Shown here: piece by piece, positions 43,515 through 52,408 of the stretch
How the letters are laid out: every line of letters begins with the position of its first letter
Position numbering within the stretch: position 1 is the first letter of the stretch
DNA from: Shinella sp. SUS2
GTDB lineage: Bacteria; Pseudomonadota; Alphaproteobacteria; Rhizobiales; Rhizobiaceae
Reading direction: 5' to 3'
DNA: 64,000 nucleotides
NCBI RefSeq assembly: GCF_001262505.1
Contig: NZ_KQ410725.1
Coordinates: 186,001-250,000, forward strand
Made by a program: the position numbers and the translations under genes
Notes under the pieces: generated by a model
The model's input: only the letters and a program-made list of their open reading frames with translations
The model's database searches: none
Told to the model about the DNA's origin: nothing

Positions 43515-44975
43515 TCAGTCCCGGCTTAAAAGACCGTCGAGCCAGTGCGGATCGAGAACGGCCTCCAGCTCCGCCGCAACACCATCGAGCGCCGCATCGA
43601 CACTCTCGCGATAATCGAAGCCGCCGCCCTCAATGCCGAAATCGGCCAGCAGCCGCGCACGGTAGGCGTCGCTCGACAGGAGGCCGTGCAGATAGGTGCC
43701 CATCACCCGCCCGTCGACCGAGACCGCACCGTCCGGCCGCCCGTCGATGCGGACAGAGGGGCGAAGCGTATCCGGCCCGGTGGTGCGGCCGAGATGGATC
43801 TCATAGCCCTCGAGCGGCACATCATATTGCAGGGAGCGGGCCGCGCTGTTGCGCACGGTCTTTTCCGGCGCCATCTCGGTCTCGACCGCCAGCAGGCCGA
43901 GGCCCTCGACCGCGCGCGCGCTGCCCTCGATGCCAAGCGGATCGGTGACGCGGCTGCCGAGCATCTGGTAGCCGCCGCAGATGCCGATGACCCGCCCGCC
44001 GCGGCGCATATGCAGGGCAAGGTCGCGGTCCCAGCCGGCGGCGCGAAAATCCGCAAGGTCCGCGATGGTGGATTTCGAACCCGGCAGGACGACGAGGCCT
44101 GCATCGGCCGGAAGCCGCTCGCCCGGCCGCACGAAGACGAGGTCCACCTCCGGCTCGGCCTTGAGCGGATCGAGGTCGTCGAAATTGGCGATGCGCGAGA
44201 GGACGGGCACGGCGACCTTCAACGCGCCGCCACCGCCCCTGGCGAGGCGCTCCAGCACGACTGAATCTTCGGCCGGCAGGCGCGCGGCCTCTCTCAGCCA
44301 CGGCACGACGCCGAAACAGTGCCAGCCGGTGAAGCGGGCGATCTCGGCAATGCCGCTGTCGAATAGCGTCACGTCGCCCCGGAACTTGTTGATGAGATAA
44401 CCGGTGACCATGCGCCGGTCTTCCTCCGGCAGGATGGCATGGGTGCCGACCAGCGAGGCGATGACGCCGCCGCGATCGATATCGCCGACCAGCACGACCG
44501 GCACGCCGGCGCGCGTGGCAAAGCCCATATTGGCGATGTCCCCGGCCCTGAGGTTGATTTCCGCCGGCGAACCCGCACCCTCGACAACGACGAGATCGGC
44601 GCCGGCGGCGACCGTCTCGAAACTTTCCATGACGGCGCCCATCAGCTGCGGCTTCAGCGCCTGGTAGTCGCGCGCCTTCGCCTGCCCGAACACCCTGCCC
44701 TGCACGATGATCTGGCTGCCGACATCCGATTGCGGCTTCAGGAGAACCGGGTTCATGTGCACGGAGGACGGCACGCGGGCAGCCAGCGACTGCAGCCATT
44801 GCGCCCGGCCGATCTCGCCGCCATCCGCCGAGACGGCGGCATTGTTCGACATGTTCTGCGGCTTGAACGGACGCACCGCCAGCCCGCGGTTGGCGGCAAT
44901 GCGGCAAAGCCCCGCCACCAATACCGTTTTTCCGACATCCGAGCCGGTGCCCTGCAACATGATCGTTCTGGTCAT
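43515..44975 (-). CDS. cobQ: Cobyric acid synthase CobQ
   Basis: Amidates four carboxylates (b, d, e, g) of adenosylcobyrinate a,c-diamide with glutamine and ATP. The 486-residue enzyme has [47 protein letters not shown] and a glutaminase-type ICGGYQMLG with the Cys nucleophile. ATG 44975 was chosen over 45080, because the family begins close to [10 protein letters not shown]. Not in an operon with the other cob genes here and no riboswitch seen upstream. Confidence 0.96.
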   Translation of the reverse strand: MTRTIMLQGTGSDVGKTVLVAGLCRIAANRGLAVRPFKPQNMSNNAAVSADGGEIGRAQWLQSLAARVPSSVHMNPVLLKPQSDVGSQIIVQGRVFGQAKARDYQALKPQLMGAVMESFETVAAGADLVVVEGAGSPAEINLRAGDIANMGFATRAGVPVVLVGDIDRGGVIASLVGTHAILPEEDRRMVTGYLINKFRGDVTLFDSGIAEIARFTGWHCFGVVPWLREAARLPAEDSVVLERLARGGGGALKVAVPVLSRIANFDDLDPLKAEPEVDLVFVRPGERLPADAGLVVLPGSKSTIADLADFRAAGWDRDLALHMRRGGRVIGICGGYQMLGSRVTDPLGIEGSARAVEGLGLLAVETEMAPEKTVRNSAARSLQYDVPLEGYEIHLGRTTGPDTLRPSVRIDGRPDGAVSVDGRVMGTYLHGLLSSDAYRARLLADFGIEGGGFDYRESVDAALDGVAAELEAVLDPHWLDGLLSRD

Positions 44976-45221
44976 GCGGCTCTCGTAGCATTCCCATACA
45001 TTCCCGAAAAGCCCTGACTTACCGCAATCTTGCCGCAATCTCTGCCCGGCCGGCGACGCATTCTTCCACGGCTTCGCCATGCACCGCGAGCATGGCTGTC
45101 ATGCTGTTCCCTTTGCGACATATTCCGCCGTGAACGACCATGGTTTTCGCTCCCGGGAGTGCCTATATCAGCGTCATCACACAGCCGGGGCGCGTGGCTT
45201 CGGGTTTCAAGGACAAAGACA

Positions 45222-45365
45222 ATGCTGTTCATCTTCAGCAAGCCGAATTTCGTACAGATCGCCTGGAACGGCGAAGCCCCCCAGAGCCAGTCCCGCGTGC
45301 GCAACGTCGTGATGGATGCTCCGCTCGGTCCCCTCGGCTTCATCCGCACGCGCAACGTCGGCTGA
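45222..45365 (+). CDS. Small uncharacterised protein
   Basis: A 47-codon frame beginning MLFIFSKPNFVQIAWNGEAP and ending GFIRTRNVG. AAGGACAAAGACA before the ATG gives a ribosome site, and a strong terminator follows the stop by about 35 bp, which together suggest a real monocistronic gene. I do not recognise a domain. The divergent neighbour is cobQ. Confidence 0.6.
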   Translation: MLFIFSKPNFVQIAWNGEAPQSQSRVRNVVMDAPLGPLGFIRTRNVG

Positions 45366-45400
45366 TCTTTCGAGCGTGACGTCAGGTCCGCTCGTCTACG

Positions 45401-45432
45401 GCGCCGTCTCTCTCCGGGAGGCGGCGTTTTTT
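45401..45432 (+). terminator. Intrinsic terminator after the small gene
   Basis: CGCCGTCTCT pairs with GGAGGCGGCG (about 45402-45426, with two G-T pairs) followed by six Ts. It ends the 45222-45365 transcript. Confidence 0.82.
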
Positions 45433-46125
45433 ATTGCCTTTCAGGGTCCTTGAACGGCGAAAGCCGTGCATCCCTTCCGGTGATACACGGCTTGCCAAAA
45501 TACGCATGGCGGCATCTGACAAATACGCGTCAGAGCCAGGCACCCCGGTACGCAATACCTTTCCGGAGCAGGCGGCGATGTCCCCCGCCGTGAGAGAACA
45601 AATAGCGGCACATCCTTACCGGACCGTTATCGGGACCTTAAGCAAAGATGAATCGCGCTCTTTTTTGAATATTTTTGCGATTATTTTCAAAAGGCCCGAA
45701 GCGGCGCGTTCGGAACAGGATTTGTCCGCTTTCAGCGACCATCGCGGCACGCCACGCAAAAGGGCGCTCGATCATTTGCCCTGACGCGAGCAAACGCCCA
45801 AAATTTCCACCGCAGGGTTGCCGGTATTTCAGCCTTTTGCCCTCCGGCAAAGGGCTCGACGGCGGCCACCGGGCGCGCAGGAGGTTGATTTCTCTATGGG
45901 AACCCGTAGGCTGCCCCTCGTGACGCACGAAGACAGGTTGCCGGTGACAGGGTTCCGCCGGCAAGTCAAAAAAAGCTCGGCGTCGCTGCAGCAGGGGGAT
46001 TGGCTCGCCTCACCTGGCATCGAATCCCCGTGGCTGTCGCAAAACTTTCGGGCAGTCGGGATAACGCAGTAACCTGCGCTGCCCTCCGGGTTGATCGCTG
46101 CATCCAAGACTGGGAGGTCTTATCC
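45433..46125. other. Long intergenic leader region before the betaine ABC operon
   Basis: About 690 bp without a convincing gene; the short open frames here have no coding look. The stretch around 45640-45700 is AT-rich. Nearer the next gene there are hairpins, for example TTGCCGG (45938-45944) with CCGGCAA (45958-45964), and a GGGGATT and AATCCCC pair around 46004-46030. No known riboswitch class was recognised. The promoter of the ABC operon must be here. Confidence 0.5.
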
Positions 46126-47124
46126 ATGAAGAAGCTCCTTGCTTCCACCATCCTTGCTGCCGGCCTTTACGGCTTTGCCGGTTCTGCCCAGGCGGCAGAA
46201 TGCGGCGAGGTCTCGATCGCCGAAATGAACTGGGCCTCGGCGGGCGTCGCCGCGCATGTCGACAAGCTCATCCTCGAAAACGGCTATGGCTGCACGGTCA
46301 CGCTGGTGACCGGCGACACGATGCCGACCTTTACCTCCATGAACGAAAAGGGCGAGCCGGACGTCGCGCCTGAAATGTGGGTCAATGCCGTGCGCACGCC
46401 GCTTGACACGGCGATCGCCGAAGGCCGCCTGATCCAGCTTGCACCGCTGCTTTCGGAAGGCGGCGTCGAAGGCTGGTGGATTCCGAAATTCCTCGCCGAT
46501 GCCCATCCGGACATCAAGACCGTTCAGGATGCGTTGAAACACCCGGACCTCTTCCCCGCGCCGGAAGACGCTTCCAAGGGCGCCGTGCACAATTGCCCAT
46601 CGGGCTGGAACTGCCAGGTCTCGACGGACAACCTCTATCGCGCACTCGACGCCGACAAGGACGGCTTCACGCTCGTCGATACGGGCTCGGCAGCGGGCCT
46701 CGACGGCTCGATCGCCAACGCCTTCGAAAAGAAGAGCGGCTGGCTCGGCTACTACTGGGCGCCGACCGCCATTCTCGGCAAGTACGAGATGACCAAGCTC
46801 TCCTTCGGCGTCGAGCACAACAAGGCCGACTGGGATGCCTGCACCGCCGTGCCGGACTGCCCCAACCCGAAGGTCAATTCCTATCCGACCTCCGACGTCT
46901 TCACCGTCGTGACCAAGGCCTTCTCCGAAAAGGCCGGCGTTGCCATGGACTATATGAAGACGCGCCAGTGGGACAACGGCACGGTCGGCAAGGTGCTTGC
47001 CTGGATGGATGCCAACCAGGGCACCAACGAGGACGCCGCAAAGCACTTCCTCGAAACCTATCCGGACATGTGGACCAAGTGGGTCGCACCGGAGATCGCG
47101 GAAAAGGTCAAGGCCGCGCTCTGA
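46126..47124 (+). CDS. Glycine betaine/proline betaine-type ABC transporter binding protein
   Basis: A 332-residue periplasmic protein of the OpuAC family. A signal peptide (1-23, ending AQA) is followed by ECGEVSIAEMNWASAGVAAH, GDTMPTFTSMNEKGEPDVAP and Trp-rich segments (GWWIPKFL, GYYWAPTAIL) typical of aromatic cages that bind quaternary ammonium groups. GGGAGGTCTTATCC before ATG 46126 decides the start. It opens a binding protein, permease, ATPase operon. Glycine betaine, proline betaine, choline or carnitine are all possible ligands. Confidence 0.88.
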   Translation: MKKLLASTILAAGLYGFAGSAQAAECGEVSIAEMNWASAGVAAHVDKLILENGYGCTVTLVTGDTMPTFTSMNEKGEPDVAPEMWVNAVRTPLDTAIAEGRLIQLAPLLSEGGVEGWWIPKFLADAHPDIKTVQDALKHPDLFPAPEDASKGAVHNCPSGWNCQVSTDNLYRALDADKDGFTLVDTGSAAGLDGSIANAFEKKSGWLGYYWAPTAILGKYEMTKLSFGVEHNKADWDACTAVPDCPNPKVNSYPTSDVFTVVTKAFSEKAGVAMDYMKTRQWDNGTVGKVLAWMDANQGTNEDAAKHFLETYPDMWTKWVAPEIAEKVKAAL

Positions 47125-47380
47125 CGACGGTCCGCCGGCAGCCCTTTCCGGCTGCCGGCCTTCCAGCGACCTGAACGAGGGTGCAGGCAAACCGCCCGAC
47201 GCCCGCCCAAGAAACTGCAGAGGTCGCAAACAGCACAGTATCAAGCGGCAGTTCGTGCGAAGACGGACTGCAAGCCGGGAACCAGAACAAGAATATCCCT
47301 GTGCGCGCCGTTTCGTTCGCAAGGCAAGAACATGCCCTTGCGGAACGGGACAATAACTTCCGGTAGAAGAGGGGAAGAGG
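47125..47380 (+). other. 256 bp spacer between binding protein and permease
   Basis: No gene is apparent. A CCGGCAGCCC-TTTCC-GGCTGCCGG hairpin at about 47132-47158 lies right after the binding-protein stop, a usual place for an element that raises binding protein over the other subunits. Confidence 0.5.
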
Positions 47381-48292
47381 ATGGCAGGCCTATGCGAACT
47401 ATTGCCAGGCTTTCTTTGCAAGTTTCCGGCTTTCAGTGACACCAGTATCCGCGGAGCAAGAAAAGTCATCGACGACGGCTTCAAGAGCCTCGTCAGAAGT
47501 TACGTCAACATCATCGATGCGACGGTTCAGCCGTTGCAATGGTTCCTGAACTATCTGGAGCGGCTGTTCGTCAGTTCGCCCTGGCCGATCATCCTGATCG
47601 CGATGCTGGCCATCGTCTATTTCGGCAGCCGCAACATCAAGATCACCATCGGCACGGCCATCTCCATGTGCGCCATCGGCCTTCTGGGCCTGTGGAACGA
47701 CACGATGGTGACGCTCGCCATGGTGACGGTCTGTACGCTGATCGCCGTCATCGTCGGCATCCCGATCGGCATTCTCATGGCAAGGTCGGATCGGGTGCAG
47801 GCCTTCGTCAACCCGATCCTCGACGTGATGCAGACGATGCCGAGCTTCGTCTATCTCATCCCTGTCGTCATGATCTTCGGCATCGGCAAGGTGCCGGGCC
47901 TCATCGCGGTCGTCATCTATGCCGTGCCGCCGATGATCCGCCTCACCAATCTCGGCATCCGCCTCGTCGACAAGGAGGTGCTGGAAGCGGCCGACGCCTT
48001 CGGCTCCTCCGGCTGGCAGAAGCTGAAGAACGTGCAGATGCCGCTTGCCCTGCCCACCATCATGGCCGGCATCAACCAGACCATCATGATGTCGCTCGCC
48101 ATGGTCGTCGTCGCCTCCATGGTCGGCGTCGGGGGGCTCGGCAAGAACGTGCTCCAGGCCATCAACAACCAGTTCTTCACGGTCGGGTTCCTCAACGGGT
48201 TCGCGCTCGTGGCCATCGCCATCATCTTTGACCGCACAAGCCAGGCCTATGGCAAGCGGCTGCAGAAGCATTCGGAGGTAATTCATGGTTAG
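47381..48292 (+). CDS. Betaine-type ABC transporter permease
   Basis: A 303-residue inner-membrane protein of the ProW/OpuAB kind. It has about six helices and the family motif around VVASMVGVGGLGKNVLQAIN, with PLALPTIMAGINQTIMMSL, the EAA-like loop contacting the ATPase. The first 70 residues are longer than the usual minimal permease and include a Cys-containing start. It overlaps the ATPase gene by 8 bp. Confidence 0.9.
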   Translation: MAGLCELLPGFLCKFPAFSDTSIRGARKVIDDGFKSLVRSYVNIIDATVQPLQWFLNYLERLFVSSPWPIILIAMLAIVYFGSRNIKITIGTAISMCAIGLLGLWNDTMVTLAMVTVCTLIAVIVGIPIGILMARSDRVQAFVNPILDVMQTMPSFVYLIPVVMIFGIGKVPGLIAVVIYAVPPMIRLTNLGIRLVDKEVLEAADAFGSSGWQKLKNVQMPLALPTIMAGINQTIMMSLAMVVVASMVGVGGLGKNVLQAINNQFFTVGFLNGFALVAIAIIFDRTSQAYGKRLQKHSEVIHG

Positions 48293-49328
48293 TCATGCAA
48301 TCGAGGTCCGCAATCTCTACAAGATCTTCGGGCCCCGCGGCGGCGACTATGTCGATGCGGTCAAGAACGGCCTCGGCAAGGCCGAGCTGAACCAGAAATA
48401 CGGCCATGTGCTGGGTCTGCGCGACATCAACATCTCCATGCCGGCCGGCGGCATCATGGTGGTGATGGGTCTGTCCGGCTCGGGAAAATCGACACTGATC
48501 CGCCACATCAACCGGCTGATCGACCCGACTGCCGGCGAAGTGCTCTATGACGGCGTCGACGTGTGCCGGATGAACGAGAACGACCTGCGCGAATTCCGCC
48601 GCCACAAGACGGCGATGGTGTTCCAGAAATTCGCGCTGCTGCCGCACCGCACGGTCCTCGAAAACACCGTCTACGGCCTCGAGATCCAGGGCGTAGCACA
48701 GGCGGAGCGCGAAAAGCGCGCCAAGCAGTGGATCGCCCGCGTCGGCCTCGCCGGCTTCGAGAACCACTACCCGAACCAGCTTTCGGGCGGCATGCAGCAG
48801 CGCGTGGGCCTTGCCCGGGCACTGACCAACGACGCGGACATCCTCTTGATGGACGAAGCCTATTCGGCGCTCGACCCGTTGATCCGCGTCGACATGCAGA
48901 CCGTGCTGCTCGACCTGCAGAAGGAACTGAAGAAGACCGTCGTCTTCATCACCCACGATCTCGACGAGGCGCTGCGCCTCGGCGACAAGATCGCCATCCT
49001 GCGCGACGGCATGGTCGTGCAGCAGGGCACCGGGCAGGAGATCGTGCTGAACCCCGCGGACGAATACATCACCGCCTTCGTCAAGGAGGTGAACCGCGGC
49101 CGGGTGGTGAATGTCGAGACGATCATGGCGCCGCTCTCGGGCAATCCCGAGGGCATGCCGATCACCACGGGCACGGTGCTCGAAATGGCCGCCCGCGCCA
49201 TGACGGCCGCCAACCAGACGCTCGCCCATGTGGTCGACGAGGCGGGCCGACCGATCGGCGCTATCAGCCTCAGCGCCATCATCTCCTCGATGGTGACGCC
49301 GACCAGCCACGAGGCGAAGGCGGCCTGA
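48285..49328 (+). CDS. Betaine-type ABC transporter ATPase
   Basis: A 347-residue ATPase of the ProV/OpuAA type. Walker A GLSGSGKST (62-70), signature LSGGMQQ (166-172), Walker B ILLMDEA (186-192). The C-terminal part after about residue 265 resembles the regulatory CBS-like region of ProV proteins but is short. The gene begins inside the end of the permease gene. Confidence 0.93.
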   Translation: MVSHAIEVRNLYKIFGPRGGDYVDAVKNGLGKAELNQKYGHVLGLRDINISMPAGGIMVVMGLSGSGKSTLIRHINRLIDPTAGEVLYDGVDVCRMNENDLREFRRHKTAMVFQKFALLPHRTVLENTVYGLEIQGVAQAEREKRAKQWIARVGLAGFENHYPNQLSGGMQQRVGLARALTNDADILLMDEAYSALDPLIRVDMQTVLLDLQKELKKTVVFITHDLDEALRLGDKIAILRDGMVVQQGTGQEIVLNPADEYITAFVKEVNRGRVVNVETIMAPLSGNPEGMPITTGTVLEMAARAMTAANQTLAHVVDEAGRPIGAISLSAIISSMVTPTSHEAKAA

Positions 49329-49350
49329 ACCGCACCGCAGACGGACTGAG

Positions 49351-49370
49351 AGGGCGCTCCCGAGCGCCCT
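49351..49370 (+). terminator. Hairpin at the end of the betaine ABC operon
   Basis: AGGGCGCT (49351-49358) pairs with AGCGCCCT (49363-49370) around CCCG; the following sequence is C-rich with few Ts, so termination may be weak. Confidence 0.6.
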
Positions 49371-49477
49371 CCTCCCGTTTGGGAACGGGCCGGCTTCGTT
49401 TCGCCCCGTTCCTCCCCACCCTACACACCGCCGTCTCCTTCCTTTCTTGCCTTTCCTCGGGATCCCCCGCTCTCCTT

Positions 49478-49555
49478 CCTCACCCTCGCGCTTGACCCGA
49501 GGGTCCACGCGGCATCCGGAGCTGTGGATGATCGGGGCAAGCCCAGCCATGATCG
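49478..49555. repeat. Inverted-repeat pair, second copy of the 38.1 kb family
   Basis: CTCGCGCTTGACCCGAGGGT (49485-49504) and an inverted, more diverged partner reading GGGGCAAGCCCAGCCATGAT (49533-49552) match the pair at 38145-38270. It lies in the 325 bp gap between the ABC ATPase gene and the methyltransferase gene, which holds no other obvious feature. Confidence 0.65.
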
Positions 49556-49653
49556 AGGCAAGGGTTGCGACCTTCCGCGAACGAGCCGCCAATCCGCCGT
49601 TGCAATCACATAAAGAAATCTTTATATGATGTGACAAACAGAAGGATCCACCG

Positions 49654-50667
49654 ATGACCGCGACGAACCCGCTTGCCCAGCTTCTTGCCGAAAAGCCCTT
49701 CCTGCTCGCCGATGGCGCGACCGGGACCTCGCTCTTCGCCATGGGCCTCGAAGCCGGGGAAGCACCGGAGCTGTGGAACGAGGCCAAACCCGAGAACATC
49801 ACGAAGCTGCACCAGGACTTCGTCGATGCCGGCGCGGACATCATCCTCACCAACACCTTCGGCGGCACGCGCCATCGCCTGAAGCTGCACCATGCGCAGG
49901 ACCGCGTCTTCGACCTCAACAAGAAGGCCGCCGAGATCGCCCGTGCCGTCGCCGACAAGGCACCGCGCAAGGTGATCGTCGCCGGTTCCGTCGGCCCGAC
50001 GGGCGAACTGCTCGTGCCGCTCGGCGCGATGACCTATGACGATGCCGTTTCCGCCTTCGCCGAACAGATCGAAGGTCTGAAGGCCGGTGGTGCGGATGTC
50101 GCCTGGATCGAGACCATGTCCTCGCCGGAGGAAATCCGCGCCGCGGCCGAAGCGGCCACCAAGACCGGCATGCCCTTCGTCTATACCGGCTCGTTCGACA
50201 CGGCCGGCAAGACCATGATGGGCCTGCATCCGCGGGACATCCATGGCGTTGCCGGCGATATCGGCGCGGGCCCGCTCGCCGTCGGCGCCAATTGCGGCGT
50301 CGGCGCGTCCGACATCCTGTCCTCGCTGCTCGACATGACCGGCGCCGACCCGTCCGCGACCGTCGTCGTCAAGGGCAATTGCGGCATCCCGGAATATCGC
50401 GGTGCGGAAATCTACTATTCCGGCACGCCGCCGCTGATGGCCGAATATGCCCGCCTTGCCCGCGATGCCGGCGCGCGCATCATCGGCGGCTGCTGCGGCA
50501 CGTCCTGCGAGCACCTCGCAGCCATGCGCGTTGCGCTCGACGCGCATGAGCCGCGCGAACGTCCGACGCTCCCCGCGATCATCGAGGCCATCGGCCCGCT
50601 GCGCAACAAGACCGCTGACGAAAGCGCCGCTGCGCCCGCCCGCGAACGCGGCCGCCGTCGCGGCTGA
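49654..50667 (+). CDS. bmt: Betaine-homocysteine S-methyltransferase
   Basis: A 337-residue zinc enzyme transferring a methyl group to homocysteine, giving methionine. The homocysteine-binding barrel shows DGATGTSLFAMGL, GSVGPTGELLVPLGAMTYDD, and three zinc Cys: Cys214 in GANCG, Cys280 and Cys281 in GGCCGTSCEH. Related rhizobial proteins (Bmt) use glycine betaine as donor, and a betaine-type ABC transporter lies directly upstream in the same direction, which supports that donor. A B12-binding domain is absent, so it is not MetH. The C-terminal tail is Arg/Ala-rich. Confidence 0.87.
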   Translation: MTATNPLAQLLAEKPFLLADGATGTSLFAMGLEAGEAPELWNEAKPENITKLHQDFVDAGADIILTNTFGGTRHRLKLHHAQDRVFDLNKKAAEIARAVADKAPRKVIVAGSVGPTGELLVPLGAMTYDDAVSAFAEQIEGLKAGGADVAWIETMSSPEEIRAAAEAATKTGMPFVYTGSFDTAGKTMMGLHPRDIHGVAGDIGAGPLAVGANCGVGASDILSSLLDMTGADPSATVVVKGNCGIPEYRGAEIYYSGTPPLMAEYARLARDAGARIIGGCCGTSCEHLAAMRVALDAHEPRERPTLPAIIEAIGPLRNKTADESAAAPARERGRRRG

Positions 50668-50673
50668 GGCCAG

Positions 50674-50696
50674 AAGGGCGCCCGGTGGGCGCCCTT
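50674..50696. terminator. Bidirectional terminator after bmt
   Basis: AAGGGCGCCC (50674-50683) and GGGCGCCCTT (50687-50696) form a 10 bp stem with a three-base loop between the convergent bmt and DUF1801 genes. Confidence 0.88.
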
Positions 50697-50702
50697 TGTC
50701 GT

Positions 50703-51122
50703 TCAGGCACCCGATTTTCGCCGGTGATAGGTCAGGGCGGCGTGGAGACAGAAGGCCAGCGGCGCCCGTGGCAGTGGTTCACCCGCGGGAATGAGGATCG
50801 CACGATTGCCTTCAAAGCCAAAAACCCCTTCAAACTGCATCCGGAACGTCGGCACGAGCGTGGTCTGGCAATTGAAGAACACCGCGCCGCAATCCGCCGC
50901 CTGCCGGGAAACGCCCAGCCGGATGGAACTGCCCGACCGGCTCTCCTGCGTGAGATAGGCCGGCTCGCCCCATTTGAGCGTTTCGACAAGGGCGCCGACG
51001 CCCGGCGTTTCCGCGGCGACCGCGAAGATCGCCTCACGGATTTCCATCAATCGTGCCCGCACCGCCGCCGGATAGCGGTCGAACACCACGGCGAGCAGTG
51101 CCGGTATCGGCGGAGCAGTCAT
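50703..51122 (-). CDS. DUF1801-family protein (YdhG/YjhX-like fold)
   Basis: A 139-residue cytosolic protein with features of DUF1801: YPAAVRARLMEIREAIFAVA followed by ETLKWGEPAYLT. The family fold is iron-binding-protein-like in a few structures; function is not known. ATG 51122 has AAAGGAGACACG just before it, a very strong site; the longer open frame to 51437 overlaps the next gene and was rejected. Confidence 0.8.
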   Translation of the reverse strand: MTAPPIPALLAVVFDRYPAAVRARLMEIREAIFAVAAETPGVGALVETLKWGEPAYLTQESRSGSSIRLGVSRQAADCGAVFFNCQTTLVPTFRMQFEGVFGFEGNRAILIPAGEPLPRAPLAFCLHAALTYHRRKSGA

Positions 51123-51274
51123 CGTGTCTCCTTTCGCTGGGCGTGCCGCTGTACACTGCCGCAGCGCGTCTGCTCTGTCGAGAGGAGGACGATCACGCAT
51201 GAAGGAAGCCACCGCACGCTTCGAGAGAGGCGGCGGCAGCACCGGACCCCGATTGCCGAACCGTCGGGAGGAGC

Positions 51275-52408
51275 TTACGACGCTTCCAAAAACGCCCGCC
51301 ATGCTGCAAGTCCCGCCTCCATGTTGCGCCGACCGACGCCGACACGGAAACGATCCGACGGTACGGGCAGAAGGTCCGAGACATAGAGGCTGGAAGGCAG
51401 CAGCAGCACGCCCTTCTCCTCGACCAGCCGGCGGCAATGCTCCTCGACGCCATCCGCACCGCGATAGCGCGGGAAGGCGACGCAGCCGCCGTCCGGCTCG
51501 GCCCAGTCGTAAAGATCCGGATAGTCGGCGAAAAAGGCACCGAGCTTGGCCATATTCTCCGCGCAGAGCGTGCGGTTGCGGGCGAAGATCGTTTCGCGTG
51601 CCTTGATCGCGATACCGGCCAGCACCTCGGAGGGGCGCGCATTGCAGATGGAAAGATAGTGTTTCATCTTCTCCATGCGCGACAGCAATGCATGGTCACG
51701 GCTGGCGATCCAGCCAACACGCAGGCCTGGCAGGCCATAGGCCTTGGACATCACATTGAGTGAAATACCCCTGTCGAACAGGTCGGCCGCCTGCGGCAGG
51801 CGCTTTGCCGCGTCGATCTCCAGTCCGCGATAGACCTCGTCGGAAAAGAGATGGATGCCGCGCTCGGCGCAAAGATCGACCAGTCCACGGAAAATCGCCT
51901 GATCGGCGATGGTGCCCGTCGGATTGTTCGGGAAATTGACGGCGACGAGTTTTGTTTCGGGGCGCAACGCGGCGCGCACGTCGTCGAGATCGAGCTGCCA
52001 GCGGTTTTCCGGCCGGAGCGCAATGCCCGTGACGTTGCCTGATATGGTGACCGGCATGGTCTCCATCGACTGGTAGTTCGGCACGGTGACGATGGCATGG
52101 TCACCGGCTGAAAGCAGCGCCAGCATGGCGCAGTACAGCCCCTCCTCCGCGCCGGCGAAGGTCAGGATGTCGGCGCCCGACAGCGTGTCATAGGTCGTTG
52201 CGATGGTCTCGCGCAGCTCCGGCGCGCCCCAGGTTTCGGTATAGCCGAGCGCCACGCGCTCCCAGGCCTCGCGATCCGCGGGTCCCGCCAGCGCCAGGAG
52301 GTCCGACATGGTCATCGTCTCGGCATCGCTTGCCGTCATGTGGTGGCGCGCCTTGAATTCCCAGCGCGAGAAATGGGTTTCGAGGCGGAAGTCCGGCAGC
52401 GTCGTCAC
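51275..52408 (-). CDS. Class I/II aminotransferase
   Basis: A 377-residue PLP enzyme. NFPNNPTGT and SDEVYRGLEI are typical of the fold, and the PLP lysine is in NVMSKAYGLPGLRVGW. The substrate is not clear. It follows a YheO/DauR-type regulator with a 4 bp overlap, so the regulator likely governs it; in Pseudomonas DauR regulates D-arginine use, so a D- or basic amino acid related role is possible but speculative. Confidence 0.85.
   Translation of the reverse strand: MTTLPDFRLETHFSRWEFKARHHMTASDAETMTMSDLLALAGPADREAWERVALGYTETWGAPELRETIATTYDTLSGADILTFAGAEEGLYCAMLALLSAGDHAIVTVPNYQSMETMPVTISGNVTGIALRPENRWQLDLDDVRAALRPETKLVAVNFPNNPTGTIADQAIFRGLVDLCAERGIHLFSDEVYRGLEIDAAKRLPQAADLFDRGISLNVMSKAYGLPGLRVGWIASRDHALLSRMEKMKHYLSICNARPSEVLAGIAIKARETIFARNRTLCAENMAKLGAFFADYPDLYDWAEPDGGCVAFPRYRGADGVEEHCRRLVEEKGVLLLPSSLYVSDLLPVPSDRFRVGVGRRNMEAGLAAWRAFLEAS

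Noticed and set aside
45434..45784. 116-codon plus-strand open frame after the small gene
   Set aside because: It starts inside the terminator tail, has no ribosome site and no recognisable protein features.
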